Origin: Xiphias gladius
Lineage: Eukaryota; Chordata; Actinopteri; Istiophoriformes; Xiphiidae
Direction of reading: 5' to 3'
NCBI RefSeq assembly: GCF_016859285.1
Contig: NC_053422.1
Span: 14,558,501-14,622,500 of the forward strand
Length of the DNA stretch: 64,000 nt
Notes under the pieces: model-generated
The model's database searches: none
Seen by the model: the letters and a program-made list of their open reading frames with translations, nothing else
What the model was told of the DNA's origin: nothing
Translations under genes and position numbers: made by a program
In this document: one piece after another, positions 37,402 through 50,053 of the stretch
How positions within the stretch are numbered: the stretch's first letter is position 1
How the letters are laid out: each line of letters opens with the position of its first letter

Positions 37402-40400
37402 CTATGTACGTACATGTTCCTACTTATGTACAGTATGTCCATTCACCTTTAATTTGACTCACTGTGAACAGCACATGATTTTCTGCACTGATGCATGAAA
37501 CTGAGTTGCTCCTTGCCTCCATTCATTCATCTGAGAAGATGTATGAGTTTTCAAGTGAGATTGTTTACATATGTTAGAGGATATTGTGAATAAATTCCCA
37601 TTTTTATAAAAAAAAAGAAAAGGACATTTGTCCAAATGTAAAAATGATCTAATGAGGCAACAGTATATATTCAAGTAACCCAATCCACTAGTGTGTTTAT
37701 TATAAAACGTAAGCATGTGAAGCCTTTAATGTCAGGATCAGACTACACAACATGAGAGCAATTATGGCCCCGCAACACATCAATGAGATGATGGGAACTA
37801 AAATGATCTTCAGGTGTAATATTTGTTCATTTTATCTTTTGTATTGTATCATAGTGGAAGGCAGCTGTCACAGCATCTGGGACACATCAGGACAGCCTGA
37901 GGAAATATTAGCATTTCACAATTTTTTTTGTCTTCTCAAACCTATCTGACGACTTCTGTGTCCTGTGACAATGACCAATAGGAGCATGGAGCATCTTTCT
38001 TCAGACAACTGTGACCAAGTGAAAAGATGTCTGTAATGCCAGGTAGCAATTCTTCGGTCCGATACACTGGATTGGTATCGGTGCCAATACTGACCTTTTC
38101 AAGTGACCTTTTCATGTATCTTCCAGACCCACATTTAATACAGTTTCTTTGTCGATGGCATTATAAAATTTCCAATATCCCTTACATTCATTCAGTCACA
38201 GTTTTTAGACACAGCAATGTCTGGCTTCATGTTTCCTCGTGTAAAAATGATTCATATGAGTTGCATGAAGTGAGGTATACAGATTTTAAATTTGAGGAAA
38301 AAAAGAGAGAGCACTGATCTCCAGCAAGTCCACAGCACTTCCTTCCCAATCACCTACGTACTTCAAGCAGGTCGATGAAGCTATGAGCTATCTGGGTTAT
38401 TTCTATTGGCCAAGTCACAGCAAGAATTTATGACTCTATGATCACCTAATCTGACACAGAGCTTATCACAAAGAGAGAGCAAAGGGACAGTCATCCCCTA
38501 AAACTCCAAAGATTATGAGAGATCATAGCTGTCACGGCTTTGAGAAAGAGTGGGCACATCTGCCAATATAAGGCAAAGTAAGAAATTTCCATAAATTAGT
38601 AATGAGATAGAAAAAGAACAACAAAAAATTCAGACACTGTTTACGTCATTGGAACTCATCCAGTGAATTTATCCACAGCTGTGATGAATGAGGTTGCCAG
38701 ATAGACAGCCAGGCTGCTCCCCAGTAAAAAGGGAGATGGGAGGGAAAGAGAGGTTAGACTGCGCTATCTAAAATAATGCTCTGCCACTCTACTGAAAAAT
38801 TAAATGACAGATTAAACCATGTGTTTTCACAGATACTTAACAGCTGTGGTGACCATATGTTTAATTTTAAAAGCAGCTACAGTTGTAGCATTAAGAGAAG
38901 TGCTTCATGCATTAGGTAATGGAAATGTAACAGAGGACTGCGGCAACACTCTTGTTTTGCTCTCAGTTTAGAAACTGTGTCTGTCTGGGGTGGCAGGTTG
39001 TGGTGGTTTTCACAGCGATGCAGTCACAGCTGCAGGTAATTGAGTAATCAGTACTAATGTCTACTTATCTCTCTTGCAGCGAGGCTGGAGCAGGCCTGTT
39101 GATCATGCATGTCAGCAGCATCGACCGGATCAGTGTTGAGTTAAGATTTTGAAAACTACAGCAAATCTCATATCTCAAAAAGTTTTCCCCTTCATTCAAG
39201 TCAGTGGGAAAAAGGCTTTCCAGCAGTCAGCTGACAAGCTGGATGGATGTAGAGAACGTAAATACCCCAAGCATTGATTAATGGAGGCATATAATAAAGT
39301 CATAGACACACTGGGAGAGGCTCTTTTTCGGAAAACATTGAGACAGCATGAACCTCATACCATCAATTTCCTCATTACATACACTTATAACCGCTTTGCA
39401 TCTGCTTTAAAGTCTATCAAAAGACTTGATGGCTCTAGGCTAGTTATTCGTCAGGGCTTTGTGAAGAACTGAGGCAGCAGGAGTTTAATCAACAGCAAAT
39501 TCCTGCTCTTCCATACTGCCAGGAGTCACTCAAGATGGCAAAACCCAACATTGTCCTCCCTACGGAAAGGGAGAAACTCTGGGGGAGGCCCAGGGCATGC
39601 AGGAGAGATTACATTTCCCATCCTGACAAGTTCTCAGGATCCATCAAAGTCCTGAAGAAAGGATGCTGGGCTGTGTTCCATGACCCAGAAATGGGCAAGG
39701 GAATGGAAAATGGTGGAACATCTCTCGCTGTAGCAAACTGAAGTTAGGGTATTCTTAGCCGTCATGGTTGAGCAGTTTGTTGGAACAGGGAAGGTTACGG
39801 CAGCAAGGACTTGAGGGCAACTGGTGAGAGTGTCACCACTAGGTGAAAGGGCAGCATGGCAAAGCCTAACCTGGTGATTGTCGTATATGATGCTGGGCTC
39901 GTTTCATTTCTCAGAGCGCTTTCAAGAACACGGATATCAAATTCAAACTGAAGAGTTCAACAAGACGACTGCAGACAACCGAAATGCCAAGACCATCATG
40001 GCTTGAAAATAGACATGGGATGGAAAGACAAGGACACTTGGGACACAAGATTCCAGATGGAAACTAACAGTGACACTGAAGTATGGACCTATTAGGATTG
40101 AGGTTTAATTCCTGTCTGTTAACTAACAAAATTTAAAGTTGTGGAGCTTAGACTTGTGTAACCAAATGTACCGAGCTATTGCGGATAAAGAAGATGTGAC
40201 GTATTTTGAAGGCTTACTTTAAGTTGCGGTAGCTAATAAATAATAAATAAAGCCATGGCATGCAAGGCTGAGACCTGTCATAGCTTGCATTATTTGTGCG
40301 TTATTAGCATGACAGACACAAAGTGTTTAGGACACTAGACAAACACTTGATATAAAAAAAAACACCAAATCACAGGAGACACAGAAGCCAGCCAATAGAA

Positions 40401-40865
40401 ATTAACAATTGGTACAAAAGAAGAACGAGCTAAGCAAAGTGGGTGGAAAATGTTTGGTTATCCTTGTCCTCCATTTGTGGTGTCTTGCTCAACGTCATCT
40501 CTAGCTTTCTAATTCTCAACCTCTCTCCCTACATCCTAAAGCGTGACTCAGTTCATTGCCAGCACCTAAGACCAGGATGTCCTAGCGGAATCAGGCAGCA
40601 GGGCTGTCTGGAGGAGGATGTCTGTGAAAAAGAGAGAGAAAGCATGTGTGTGATGGTGGTGGTTGGAGGGGAGTATGATGGTTTAAGCCAATCCATAGGG
40701 GGGTGGAATAAGGCCTCTGCCTCTGCCTGTGGTGGTTACACAGTATGTGTGCGATGGAAGGAGCTGGGGGGGGTTTGGTTGCAACAATCACACGACAATC
40801 GCGTTAAGACGATCCTCAAGCCATACAGTCCTTAAGCCACATGCACAGTAACACACACACGTGCA

Positions 40866-40935
<70 letters not shown>

Positions 40936-43634
40936 GATTGCCTGTCAGACTTTAATGCAAATATATTGCTTCTGGGAGAGGAAACCAGAGAGCTGCTCTG
41001 TAGTTCCAAGCTGAGAAGAGCATTTAAGTCTGGCAGAGGAGCAAATATGCTTGATGATGCTGCGATGCAAGCACACAACTCCATACAAGCAGACTTAGAT
41101 AAAGGCTACAGAGGCTTAATATAAACCATTTTGAATTCTGGTGAAAGAAAGAACATTTGATTTTTTCCCTTTGTTGGCCACACTGCAACCTCCTTTGATT
41201 TAAAACATTCAGTTGTGAAGAGTTTTTTTTTTTTAATATTACTAGCAGCCTGCACTTGCTGCTCTCTTGGTTGAAAAGGCATATTCTCTTTACACTGTCA
41301 ACACGAGGCTGCACCCTATTAAAAACAGCACAGCGAAGTGAGATGAAGGGTCAAGCCTGAAACATGATGCGGATCAGATCAGTTTAATGCAGGCATGGCT
41401 GGTCATCTCTCTCAGCTATTTCTACTGCTGATGATGAAGGCAAGATGCTGAGGGGAAATGCATCATGAGATTTCCCTCATTTTAATCTCAAACTTTAAGG
41501 AACCTATCCCGTCCTGAAATATGCTGATGTGCACCAAAATCTGTCCCACGGGCTGTAATTTTATTTTGAATGTCATAACTCCAACTAACAACCCCTTGCT
41601 CTACAGATCTCCCACTGCCTACCTCCAAGCTGCTCCAACCAGATTCTATTTTTGACTAAAATACCCAAATCCTATGGACTGCAGGATCAGCATTTCCTCT
41701 GTTATTGGGACAAATCACTCGATCCTGGATAGCTGGAGACAATACCTTCCGTAGCCCACTAATCGGACTCCCACTGGGAGTGTGTGTGTGTCAATGTGTG
41801 TTTTTCAAGCACTTATCTGCATACACAGCCCCTGTTCAGAATCATACAAAAGCCCCCACAGCCAATGATGGATTGAGGGAAGGAGGTAGCAGAGGTGGAG
41901 GACAGAGAGGGTGGGGAAAGGAAGATGATGGCAAACTCCTTTCATTTTTCTGGGTTCTAGTTAGGTTAACCACCTCTAACTAGCAAGGATATAAAGTACA
42001 TTTCCTCTCACTTGAGCAAAACCTGTCCTGCCGTGAGAGTACTGACACTGTCGTCCCTTCCCGGCACCCTTTTCCCATTCCCTTTGAAATTCGCCCAGTT
42101 CAAGGGCAAAGCAACAAAGCAGTCGGCTGTGGCAAATCTCTGCAGCCTAAGAGAGTGACAGAGAGAGAAGTGAGGGAGTCTGTGTCAGGCTACAGGTTGT
42201 GTGAAGCCAGTGTCTTTCACCAGACGACTGGAGCGTGACAACATGAAGACACTTAGTGCTACTCCCATGGGGGGACTCCAAGTACCACATCTGGGACAAA
42301 CTCAGTGTTGCACTCAGGGGCTTAAGAGTAAGAAGTCACAGCATTTTTCATATAACACAGCAGCGATTAAGCTATAGCCAGAATAATCACACCTCCTGCA
42401 GTCTCTGTTCAAAGCACACTGTATCTTGTAGGTCATTCGCGGGAAAAGTTTCTGTTTGTTTGTTTGGGATAAGCTGAAGCAGACTCGGGGGTTTAGTATG
42501 AGCAGCAATACCCACCGTGGCTAAACGAACTGAGAAACGTGCCACTTAATACCGCCCTAAGAAGTACATATTCGGTCAAAATTGAGTTAATACTTGAATC
42601 TGACATCTGTATTGTTCCATAGAAATTCATAATTTCTGTGAAAACAGTTTTTCAATTTTGCAGAGACACGGCCAAGTAGACAAAGTAGGAGACTTAGCTA
42701 TATCAAGTGAAAGCTAGCAGGTGAGAATGATAGCCAAAGCTAGCCTTAGCTAAAGCTAAAACTAAATTTACTCATGGAGATTTCTTTCCTAGCTGTTACA
42801 TGTAATTGAAAAATAGTTATTTAATGAACATACATCTTGGTATTTCAGTTTGGTATGTGTAATTTCACATAATCAAATGAAGCTTGTTGAGGAATAAAAC
42901 CCAAGCTAAAGCTAACTAACTTAGCAGAGTATCAGGAGCTAGTTAAATTCATATTATTTGGTGTGGTTAAGCTACCTTTTAAATTAAAAATTTAAATGTG
43001 TTAATTTGATTTATTCAAATGATGTTTATATAATTATTAACAGTAGAAAGACAGGTATATTTCTCGCAATAAAAGAGACACTTTTAATTCTTATGAACTA
43101 TGATCTGTAAATAATCAGTGTATTATCTTAAACAAAGAAATTAAAATGGATGAGAAAGCTGAAATTGTTAGTAGATACAGTAGATCCAGTTTTTCAGCGT
43201 AAAGATGCATAAAATGAATTCGAACATATACACTGCCAAAAGATACCCATTAGGTCGGGTGCTCCCATCGGTAAAGATGCTCTTCCAAGAAACCTGTTTC
43301 TGTGTACTACTCTTTGTGGATGCGGGTGAGATGAAATGTAGGATTACAATAACCAATCAGCTACATGTGAAGACAGCATAAAAGTTATGCTTAAACGCAT
43401 TTATCTATTCTTTGTTCTGCTCCGGGTCCCTCTGGGAGCCACTCAAGAGCCCCACTTCAAAATCTGCACACATGGGACTGGCAGCCAACTGAAGACATTA
43501 GAACATTAAAAAAAAAAAACAGGCTATGGATCACACACAGACTCTACAAGTTTTGAGAGCATATAGGATATTATGTTTCACAGGCAGGTGGGGTTTGTTA
43601 TCAGTTGAGCGCAAATACACACACATTATTAAAA

Positions 43635-43699
<65 letters not shown>

Positions 43700-43710
43700 G
43701 TGTGTGTGTG

Positions 43711-43755
<45 letters not shown>

Positions 43756-44232
43756 GTGTGTGCGTGTGTGTGTGTGGAGGGGGGGGTCAGCTCTTGTTTT
43801 GCTGCGAGTTGTGCGCTTCTGGACTCTCGGAATAATTTGATTCCACAAACTGCCACTCCAGCATAAGTCATTTTTCATAATCAAGAAGCTTCCATACACA
43901 CAGGAAACTTCCCTTTCCCGGATGGATTTATCCCGACTGGTTTTATCGAGCTTTACTCTCCGGGTTGGGAATCAAAAGCAGTTTGTTTTCACCGATCTTC
44001 CTCTCAGAAGCGCACACGGGAGTTTACCTGAGCTGGTAAAAACTGATTTGACACCTACGGTCACGAACGGCTCACAGGAGTCACTAAATAAAGTGACGGT
44101 CTGGCTAAACTAACGAGTATAATGGTGCTTTTCGTTGCGAGTCCAGCACCGATCCACGGCGCGCCGAGTCTTACCTTGCGCTGCGAGGAGCACCAGCAGG
44201 AGGACGTTCGTCGGTTGCCCGGGGAAATTCAT
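28413..44232 (-). CDS. chrna6: Neuronal nicotinic acetylcholine receptor subunit alpha-6, 570 aa, 7 exons
   Basis: Joining (minus strand) 44232-44175, 32683-32544, 32411-32367, 32282-32173, 31698-31491, 31107-30082 and 28538-28413 gives 570 codons plus stop. It is an agonist-binding alpha subunit of acetylcholine-gated cation channels. Signal peptide 1-20; Cys-loop C151-C165; loop [12 protein letters not shown]; loop C with the vicinal pair C215-C216 in [13 protein letters not shown]1 about 231-257; M2 265-286 with leucine at 9'; M3 about 297-320; loop 322-529; M4 about 540-563. [17 protein letters not shown] and VEDDWKY favour alpha-6 over alpha-3, and the neighbour is beta-3. Two oddities: an extra intron splits the usual large exon between K187 and V188, and the loop is expanded with a ten-glycine run (367-376), three DMNR repeats (434-445) and proline runs (456-468). 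The first intron is 11.5 kb. Confidence 0.93.
28539..30081 (-). other. chrna6: chrna6 last intron
   Basis: 1.5-kb intron with a short (TATGAG)n repeat at 29281-29310. The frame of the preceding exon stays open for about 148 codons into it, to 29635. Confidence 0.7.
29281..29310. repeat. (TATGAG)n minisatellite
   Basis: About five copies of the 6-bp unit TATGAG. Confidence 0.85.
30082..31107 (-). CDS. chrna6: chrna6 coding exon 6 (large exon, 3' part)
   Basis: 1026 nt encoding VNLKDFW, loop C with the CC pair, M1-M3 and the long cytoplasmic loop. Acceptor AACCTCAG|, donor GAG|GTATGT. The polyglycine tract is a (GGA)n repeat at 30570-30541. Confidence 0.95.
31491..31698 (-). CDS. chrna6: chrna6 coding exon 5 (large exon, 5' part)
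   Basis: 208 nt encoding [15 protein letters not shown] through LVLIGSK, with the Cys-loop. Acceptor CTGTCACAG|, donor AAAG|GTCAGT, phase 0. Confidence 0.94.
32173..32282 (-). CDS. chrna6: chrna6 coding exon 4
   Basis: Canonical 110-nt exon, [20 protein letters not shown]. Acceptor CTTTCAG|, donor AA|GTAAGT. Confidence 0.95.
32367..32411 (-). CDS. chrna6: chrna6 coding exon 3
   Basis: Canonical 45-nt exon, [15 protein letters not shown]. Acceptor TTTACAG|, donor CAT|GTGAGT. Confidence 0.95.
32544..32683 (-). CDS. chrna6: chrna6 coding exon 2
   Basis: Encodes [20 protein letters not shown] through SISQLVKV. Acceptor TTTCATTAG|, donor GTG|GTAAGA. Confidence 0.94.
33045..33125. repeat. (AC)n microsatellite
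   Basis: Pure AC tract of about 80 bp within chrna6 intron 1. Confidence 0.95.
36181..36580. repeat. Dispersed fish repeat, copy A (pair with 56101-56690)
   Basis: Shares with 56101-56690 the blocks ATGTTTACC/ACCATTTAAGTTTAGCGTG-like text, GATGAAAAGTTAAG-type phrase (here GGTGAAAAGTTAAGGGATCA), CACCAAAGTT, CTCTGGGGACCAT, and a final GACAGACCAACA followed by a CGGCTAAAA-type end. Non-coding, in chrna6 intron 1. Limits approximate. Confidence 0.6.
37355..37400. repeat. (TG)n microsatellite
   Basis: TG tract of about 45 bp. Confidence 0.95.
40870..40933. repeat. (AC)n microsatellite
   Basis: AC tract of about 64 bp. Confidence 0.95.
43635..43776. repeat. (TG)n microsatellite, about 140 bp
   Basis: The longest TG tract in the window, with regular CGTG interruptions. 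It sits about 400 bp downstream of chrna6 exon 1, in intron 1. Confidence 0.95.
44175..44232 (-). CDS. chrna6: chrna6 coding exon 1 (signal peptide)
   Basis: ATG at 44232-44230 begins [19 protein letters not shown]; donor CAAG|GTAAGA, phase 1, matching exon 2. An upstream ATG at 44240 is out of frame and stops at once. Confidence 0.88.
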
Positions 44233-44540
44233 CGAGACATCGGCGTTTGGACGGCGCTTCCTGCGGATAAGAGATGATGCTCGGGAGGGAAGTCTTGTCG
44301 GTAACCTGCTACAGGCGTCTGCGAAGCCTCGAGATCAGAGCAACATTTCCCTTTGCGCTCCCGAGGGTGGAGAGGGTTGGAGTCGCGGCGCGCTCTCCCG
44401 ACATGGACAACTTCTGCACGTCCCGCCTCCCTCCTCCCTCCGTCCGTCAGTCTCCGCGTCCCGCACTCCCACCCACTCACCCATGGGCCAAACTTAGCGA
44501 CCTGACTCACAGTGACTCACAGTTTGTGATAACTTAGGAA
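44233..44540 (-). promoter_or_regulatory. chrna6: CpG-rich promoter and 5' UTR of chrna6
   Basis: GC- and CpG-rich segment directly upstream of the chrna6 start codon. It ends in two TGACTCA motifs. The transcription start is not determined. Confidence 0.5.
44503..44519. promoter_or_regulatory. chrna6: Tandem TGACTCA (AP-1/Maf-type) motifs upstream of chrna6
   Basis: TGACTCACAG occurs twice in direct succession, giving perfect TGACTCA sites at 44503-44509 and 44513-44519. They are exactly 10 bp apart, about one helical turn, and about 270 bp upstream of the start codon. Confidence 0.4.
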
Positions 44541-46236
44541 TAATGAAATGGTTTTCAGCTATGGTCTGTCAGGACCTAGAGCCATAGTTGAAAAAAATAG
44601 CGCCCATCTATCCAACTATCGAGCTATCATTTGTTTGTCTGAACACAGTTTGAGAAAATGTAGAGTTGTTTCTGAAAAAAAAAAAAACCTCTAACCCACA
44701 GAATTATCCCCACACCTGCTCAATATAGCTCCAGAGACAGATGCAACACACACACACAAACACACACACACGCACACAAGATCACGCATTTGCAGTGCTG
44801 AGCTGTAAATGACCTATTTAGTCACTTAATTGATTTTGAATGCATAACAATGCGGAGGGCAGCTTAAAGCATTAGCTGCTCTATAATAGAGTCTTGAAGG
44901 CTGCGCGGTCTGCCCAATTCAAATAATGGAAAGCTATTAAAGCATAGCAGCACTGCATGGAATTGCACTGAAATTATTCAGGAAGCATGCAAGTCCAGAC
45001 TGATCATCTTTAAAGGAAAAAAATGCACTATTAATACAATTATTAATTAAATATAATACTAAGCAAAAAATAAACTTAATTTACTTTTGCTGAAACATCT
45101 TTATTTTTTAGCTCTGCGCTCTGCTTTGAATTTGGGAAGTAAAATCTTATAAAAGACCTTCATCACTGAAAACAACTTACAGATATGCATCCAAAGTATC
45201 TTCTTTTTGTTTGTCCAAATTTCCGATAGTCATCTTTTGTAAAACTCAGTCAGACATGCACAGTTATGTTATTTTATAAGCCAACAAATAACCGGATGGA
45301 CAGAAACGGCTTTTAGTTGATTTGTCCCTTTAATATTTCATGAAACTGTGCGTATGAGTGTGCATGCGTGGATGGAACAAATTAACCTGAGTGTATGTGT
45401 GCGTATACATGTTTTAGTATTCAGCAGCATAAGATGTTTTTGTATCTGCCCCGCCGCAATGTTCACCCCTCCTAACTCACATACCTGGAACAGAAACTAC
45501 CACTACCTGTATATCTGCTTCTAACATGGAGTTTGGACACGTGCATGCACACGTACACTCACTTATATCTGTGCAGGCCTGCACTGACATACATGCACAC
45601 CAGGGAAAAGAGTGTGGGATACCAAAAAAAAAGACAGATATTAGTTTTATTATTTCACTTTATACAAAACAACATATCAGACCGTTAAGTTTATTTTGGG
45701 ATGAGCACTACTTTTATCATGTTAAACAGGTGATTGTATGTTTTCCTACTGCACACTTCCATTGCATCAAGCTAAACCTTGTCATACAGCACACTTGATA
45801 TGAACACCGGGCCAGTGTATCTGAATGAAACATGTGCTGCAACACTTATTGTAAAAGCACAAGGTGAATTGCATGTCAGCAGCCGGCAGGTCAAGAGCCA
45901 CGAGGCTCAAGACAAGTCAAACTGCTCAGTCCTCAATTTTAAGCTCAATTACTTGTTATTGTCTGGTAGTGAAGTCAACAGAGGTTGTTGTTCAGGCGCA
46001 GAGGGGGAAAGCCGCTGTGATTGAGTGCTGCAAATGGGCTGGTAGGAGCCCCTAAAAGAACAACAGAGAGAAAGAAAGTGAAGTTACAAGTTTAACGATA
46101 GGTTTGACCGGAGAAGAGAAAGAATCAGAGAGGGCGTGATGGGGAAAATTAAAAGGATATAAACTGCTAATAGAGAAATACAATCAGATCAGCTGACCAT
46201 GACATGTTAAAAAGCTCTAGGATTGATGTTGTGTAG
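44541..46236. other. Intergenic upstream of chrna6
   Basis: AT-rich, no gene recognised; short CACACA runs near 44745-44780. Confidence 0.5.
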
Positions 46237-46278
46237 CGAGAAGAGAAGAGAAGAGAAGAGAAGAGAAGAGAAGAGAAG
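46237..46278. repeat. (AGAAG)n microsatellite
   Basis: About eight copies of the pentamer AGAAG. Confidence 0.9.
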
Positions 46279-48585
46279 CTGTTTTGGCTGCTTGATGTGC
46301 CTCAGTGTGACAGAGGTAGTGAATCTTTTTGCAGAAATGTATTTTTTGATTCAGCAAGATTCAGAGAAAAGCTGATTAAGAGTCTCCACCCACCGGTTCA
46401 GACTGGGGAGAAACAGAAGATCTTTCTTTTTTTGCTTTTGCCAACAATTTTGATTTTTTTCTTAATAAGTCTTTTCTTGTCTGTTTTCCTGTTGCAGCTT
46501 TTCTCTCCATCCTGCCTGCAAGATAGTGATGGTCATTTAAACGAGCCTTTTGACATTCAAAACCAAGAAAGAAACACTCAACTTCATTGAGCTTTGAAGC
46601 TGAAAGGTGGACCTGTGAACTTTGTCATCTATTGAATATTTTTCCCTTTAATTACATAACCATATGTTTTAAGGGCCGGAGTGACCAAGGTGTGTGTTTC
46701 TGTGAAACTATCTCAATTTTTCAGTAATATATCTGATTTAAAATCTCATTCAATTAACAGTCTTCGGAACAGACAGAGGGTGTTATAAATTTTTTTGACT
46801 TCTAGATGTTATTCCTAGAGGGAGATGTTTTATTGTTTCTGAAATATGCACTGCTTACAAAATATTTGCAACTTTTTTCTTTAGTTAAAAGCCCCTTTTG
46901 TACAACCTACATCTTAATTGTTCCTGTGCTCAACTCATTAGCTTCTAATCAGCATGTCTTTTGTGATAAGCCTCAGTTTAATTAGGGAAGTAAAGGGGCT
47001 TAAGTGGGATTCAAAAACCTCAAGTGAAAGTAACATTTTAATACATTAATATTTTGTACACTTATATTAAATACAGTAGTGAGTAAACTTTTCAGTCAGT
47101 ATGAGTCAGGATTTAGAAAACAATCTATAACAATTTCATTTTTAAAAAATGATAGCAGCTTTGATGCAGCATGTGGTAGAGAAAAATTCTGCTGCAACAC
47201 AGTATTGAGCTCTGCTTTTTGAAAAAATATCTGAGCAATCCATCAAGTGCCTTACACCTTTGAAGAACAGATTGACTTCACCAGTGTGTCTTTCTGCTGC
47301 ATTTAAGTAAGATAAATTAAATCAGACAACCTGATTAGAACCCCTCACATTCTTTGTTACATTTGGAGGAGTTCTGACTTTGTTGTCGCATATATTATGT
47401 ATAAACACAACTGAATTTAAAATAGTTCAACAAATTCTATTTTCTGAGGTTAAAGGCATGAAAGTACAGTATTTCTCTACATGTGCACGCACACATTTAT
47501 ATCAAAACACGCATGCACTGTACATTAGACCCAGCAGAAAAAGAGAGGCAGACGGAGTAATGGAAAGAAAATGTGGTTTCAAAGAGGCAAAGTGTCTGCG
47601 ACCATGCAGGAATTAGTCAGGTTCACGAGAGAGAATATTCCCCCATGGTGTCACAATCAGTCGGCTTCTGTTTTGGCACCATCTCCATCCGAGGTGACAT
47701 CCCAGAGCTGCTTTCTCTCCAACAGGGCAGGCAAGCGGAGGAAAATGCTCTCTTACCATCCCACTGCATACCACCCTTTTTTATCACTCTGTTACCTCTC
47801 TCTTTTTTGTCCGTTGTCCGGTCCCTCTCGCATCACACAGCTCTCTACGATCACGCAGCCAGATGCACTGTTAAACAACAGCAGGCATCTGGTCAGACAG
47901 CTCAGAGGAAGCTTAAGGACCTCACGGGTTCCAATGGAGACAGCAAAGCAAAAGGAAAAAGGGCAAGTGTAGTTGCAACAGTGTGTGTCAGACTGTCCTG
48001 GCTCATCCACATCAACCTTGTCCACTGTTTCTCTCTTCTTAGCTGAATCTATTTGGGTATTATCTCTCTATTTTCTTTCTCTCCTCCTTGTCTATCACTG
48101 TCGTGTTTATATGTCTTTCTCTTTAAATCGCTCTTTTCCCTGCCTTTGGAGTCTCTGTTTTTCATCTATAGTATTATGCCCTCTTTTTTGTTTCTTTCCT
48201 CTCTTTGACTGACAGCTCAGGTATATATCTCTCTTCTGCTGAAACGTCTATGAAAAGTCAAAATGCCTGCTGCGAAAAAGGTCCATTAAATGAGAATGTG
48301 ATAAAGGCCACAAGAAAGGGAAAGGTGAATGAATCGCTCAGTTAGGAGAGTCTGATATCTGATCCTTAATTTGTTTTATTGAACAGGTTGTGTCTGTGGA
48401 AGATTTGACATCAACTTAAACTTTAATATACAGTTGCCCCCCTTTATACCCTTTAAGTAGATTTAAAACTGCATTTATCAGTATTATGTATATAGTAACA
48501 CTGGATCAAATGACAGCATCTAACATAAAATTATCACCAACTCTGCAGTCCCCCTCACTTTTGCTGAGCGTTTAAGTGATTTTCA
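46279..48585. other. Intergenic, no gene recognised
   Basis: Overlapping open frames at 47571-48046 are not supported by any domain, splice context or homology that I recognise. Confidence 0.45.
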
Positions 48586-48735
48586 GCCCATTGCTTTGGT
48601 TTCCAGGGCCCACAACCTTACTGATTTGGTTCACTCTCACTGCACTCGTCGACCTTGTTTTCCACCTGCAGCAGGCAGCTGTTTACAGTGCAAAAGCTCT
48701 GATGAACCCACTATATGCACCGCCAACCCTGTCTC
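48586..48735. repeat. Dispersed fish repeat, copy 2 of the family at 2010-2515
   Basis: Matches 2107-2240 over GGTTCACTCT, GCAGGCAGCTG, AAAAGCTCTG and AACCCACT.TATGC. Shorter than copy 1. Confidence 0.55.
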
Positions 48736-50053
48736 CTAGAAATTACATCTATTATACAGCTAATTTGCAAGGGTTAATACGTATTGATGGAAATGTAATG
48801 CAGAGCAGATTATGTCCTCCATTTACATAATGGGGAAATCTGGTTAATTAAAATATCTCACAAGTTGCAAAATGTTGATACTGAATGTGGCAATATAGTT
48901 GTGACTGAAAAGGTATTTTATTTGTTTTCTGCTGAAATATCCTATGTTGCAGTACCATATGCACTTGTAGCGACTACAGCATTATTAAACTTTTTATTAA
49001 GGCACTCACAGCACTTAGTAAAGGTTGGGAAAATATTTATTATTTTGAAGAATTGACTGGAATTTCGGTTTTGTTCATTGAGATATGACTAAATCGTAAT
49101 CTAAAAGTTCATAACCGAGAGGATGTATGCTCCGGACCCCCCCTTAACCCCATCTAAACAGTTTGGCCTTCTTCCCATGAATCCACTTCTTCCTTCTGCT
49201 CCATCTAATCCTACCACTCCACTGTCACCACCCTCCGCCAAACCCTTTTTTAAAAGCTCGCAGCATCCCCTCCCTTCCCACAGCTCGTCCTGCTCTGTCA
49301 GTCACGCTACACTCTGTGACCCCGCTCAACCCTCCAGCATTCATATCCTCAAACCCATCCTTCCCTGCCCAAACCCCTCCACTCCTGCTCTCACTGCCCC
49401 CCCCCCCCTTCTCTCACTCCAGACCCATTAACACCACAGAGAGTTTACTTCCTATTTTCCATTCATCCAGTGTCCACTAAATGCGGGCTGCTTGGTCGTG
49501 CTGTGGCCTGTTGCAGCCACCAGCAACTAATTAAAGTTATCTGATTAGAGCCTTCTGCTGCTAATTAAACTGCCATCTCTCTGTGCTGTGGTTTTTTCCC
49601 ACGAACCCTCCCTCATTCTCTTTCCCTCTCTCTGTATGTTCTATCTCTCACACACATACAAATCTAGAGCAAAAACAGCTATTCAGTAAATTGTGAAAAT
49701 TGTGTGTTCACAATCATGCTTACGGCTCCATTCTGCTTTATGTTTTTAATTCTCTCTTTCCATCTCGTTCTCTGAATGATCAGCAGTGTCATTTTCAGTT
49801 AAATGGTTGCAGCCTGAGGAGCCACGCAAAGCTTACTCATTATCCGGTCCACTCGTGCGTTAGGACCATGTCGATGCTGTTGTGTAATAGATATAATGTA
49901 GATGTGTTTTGCTGACCATGATCTTTATATCTAATTAATGTTAGAGATTTTAAACTTCACATTAGAAGTTCATTGTGTATGTGGATATAAGCATGATCAG
50001 CAAGATAATGATATAATTCCAAAAACAAGTGAAATAAATAAGCATCTAGACAT
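48736..50053. other. Intergenic, no gene recognised
   Basis: Contains a C-rich, CCCC-containing stretch at 49130-49440. No coding signal is supported. Confidence 0.45.

Larger units (their letters stand above)
32684..44174 (-). other. chrna6: chrna6 intron 1 (11.5 kb)
   Basis: Contains microsatellites (33045, 37355, 40870, 43635) and a dispersed repeat (36181-36580). No coding gene nested here that I can support. Confidence 0.7.

Noticed and set aside
38040..38290. Possible dispersed repeat with 'ggtatcggtgccaatactgacc'-type text (two parts)
   Set aside because: Only one short phrase resembles a known repeat, and the limits could not be defined.
39535..39741. 68-codon frame ([16 protein letters not shown]..) in chrna6 intron 1
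   Set aside because: Looks protein-like in composition, but no family recognised and no supporting splice sites. Possibly a transposon relic.
28413..44232. Identification of the second nAChR gene as chrna3
   Set aside because: [17 protein letters not shown] and VEDDWKY point to alpha-6, and the neighbour is beta-3, not alpha-5. The [18 protein letters not shown] segment is alpha-3-like, so some doubt remains.
47571..48046. Two overlapping plus-strand frames of 133 and 157 codons
   Set aside because: No domain, no signal peptide, no splice context, and composition like the surrounding intergenic sequence.
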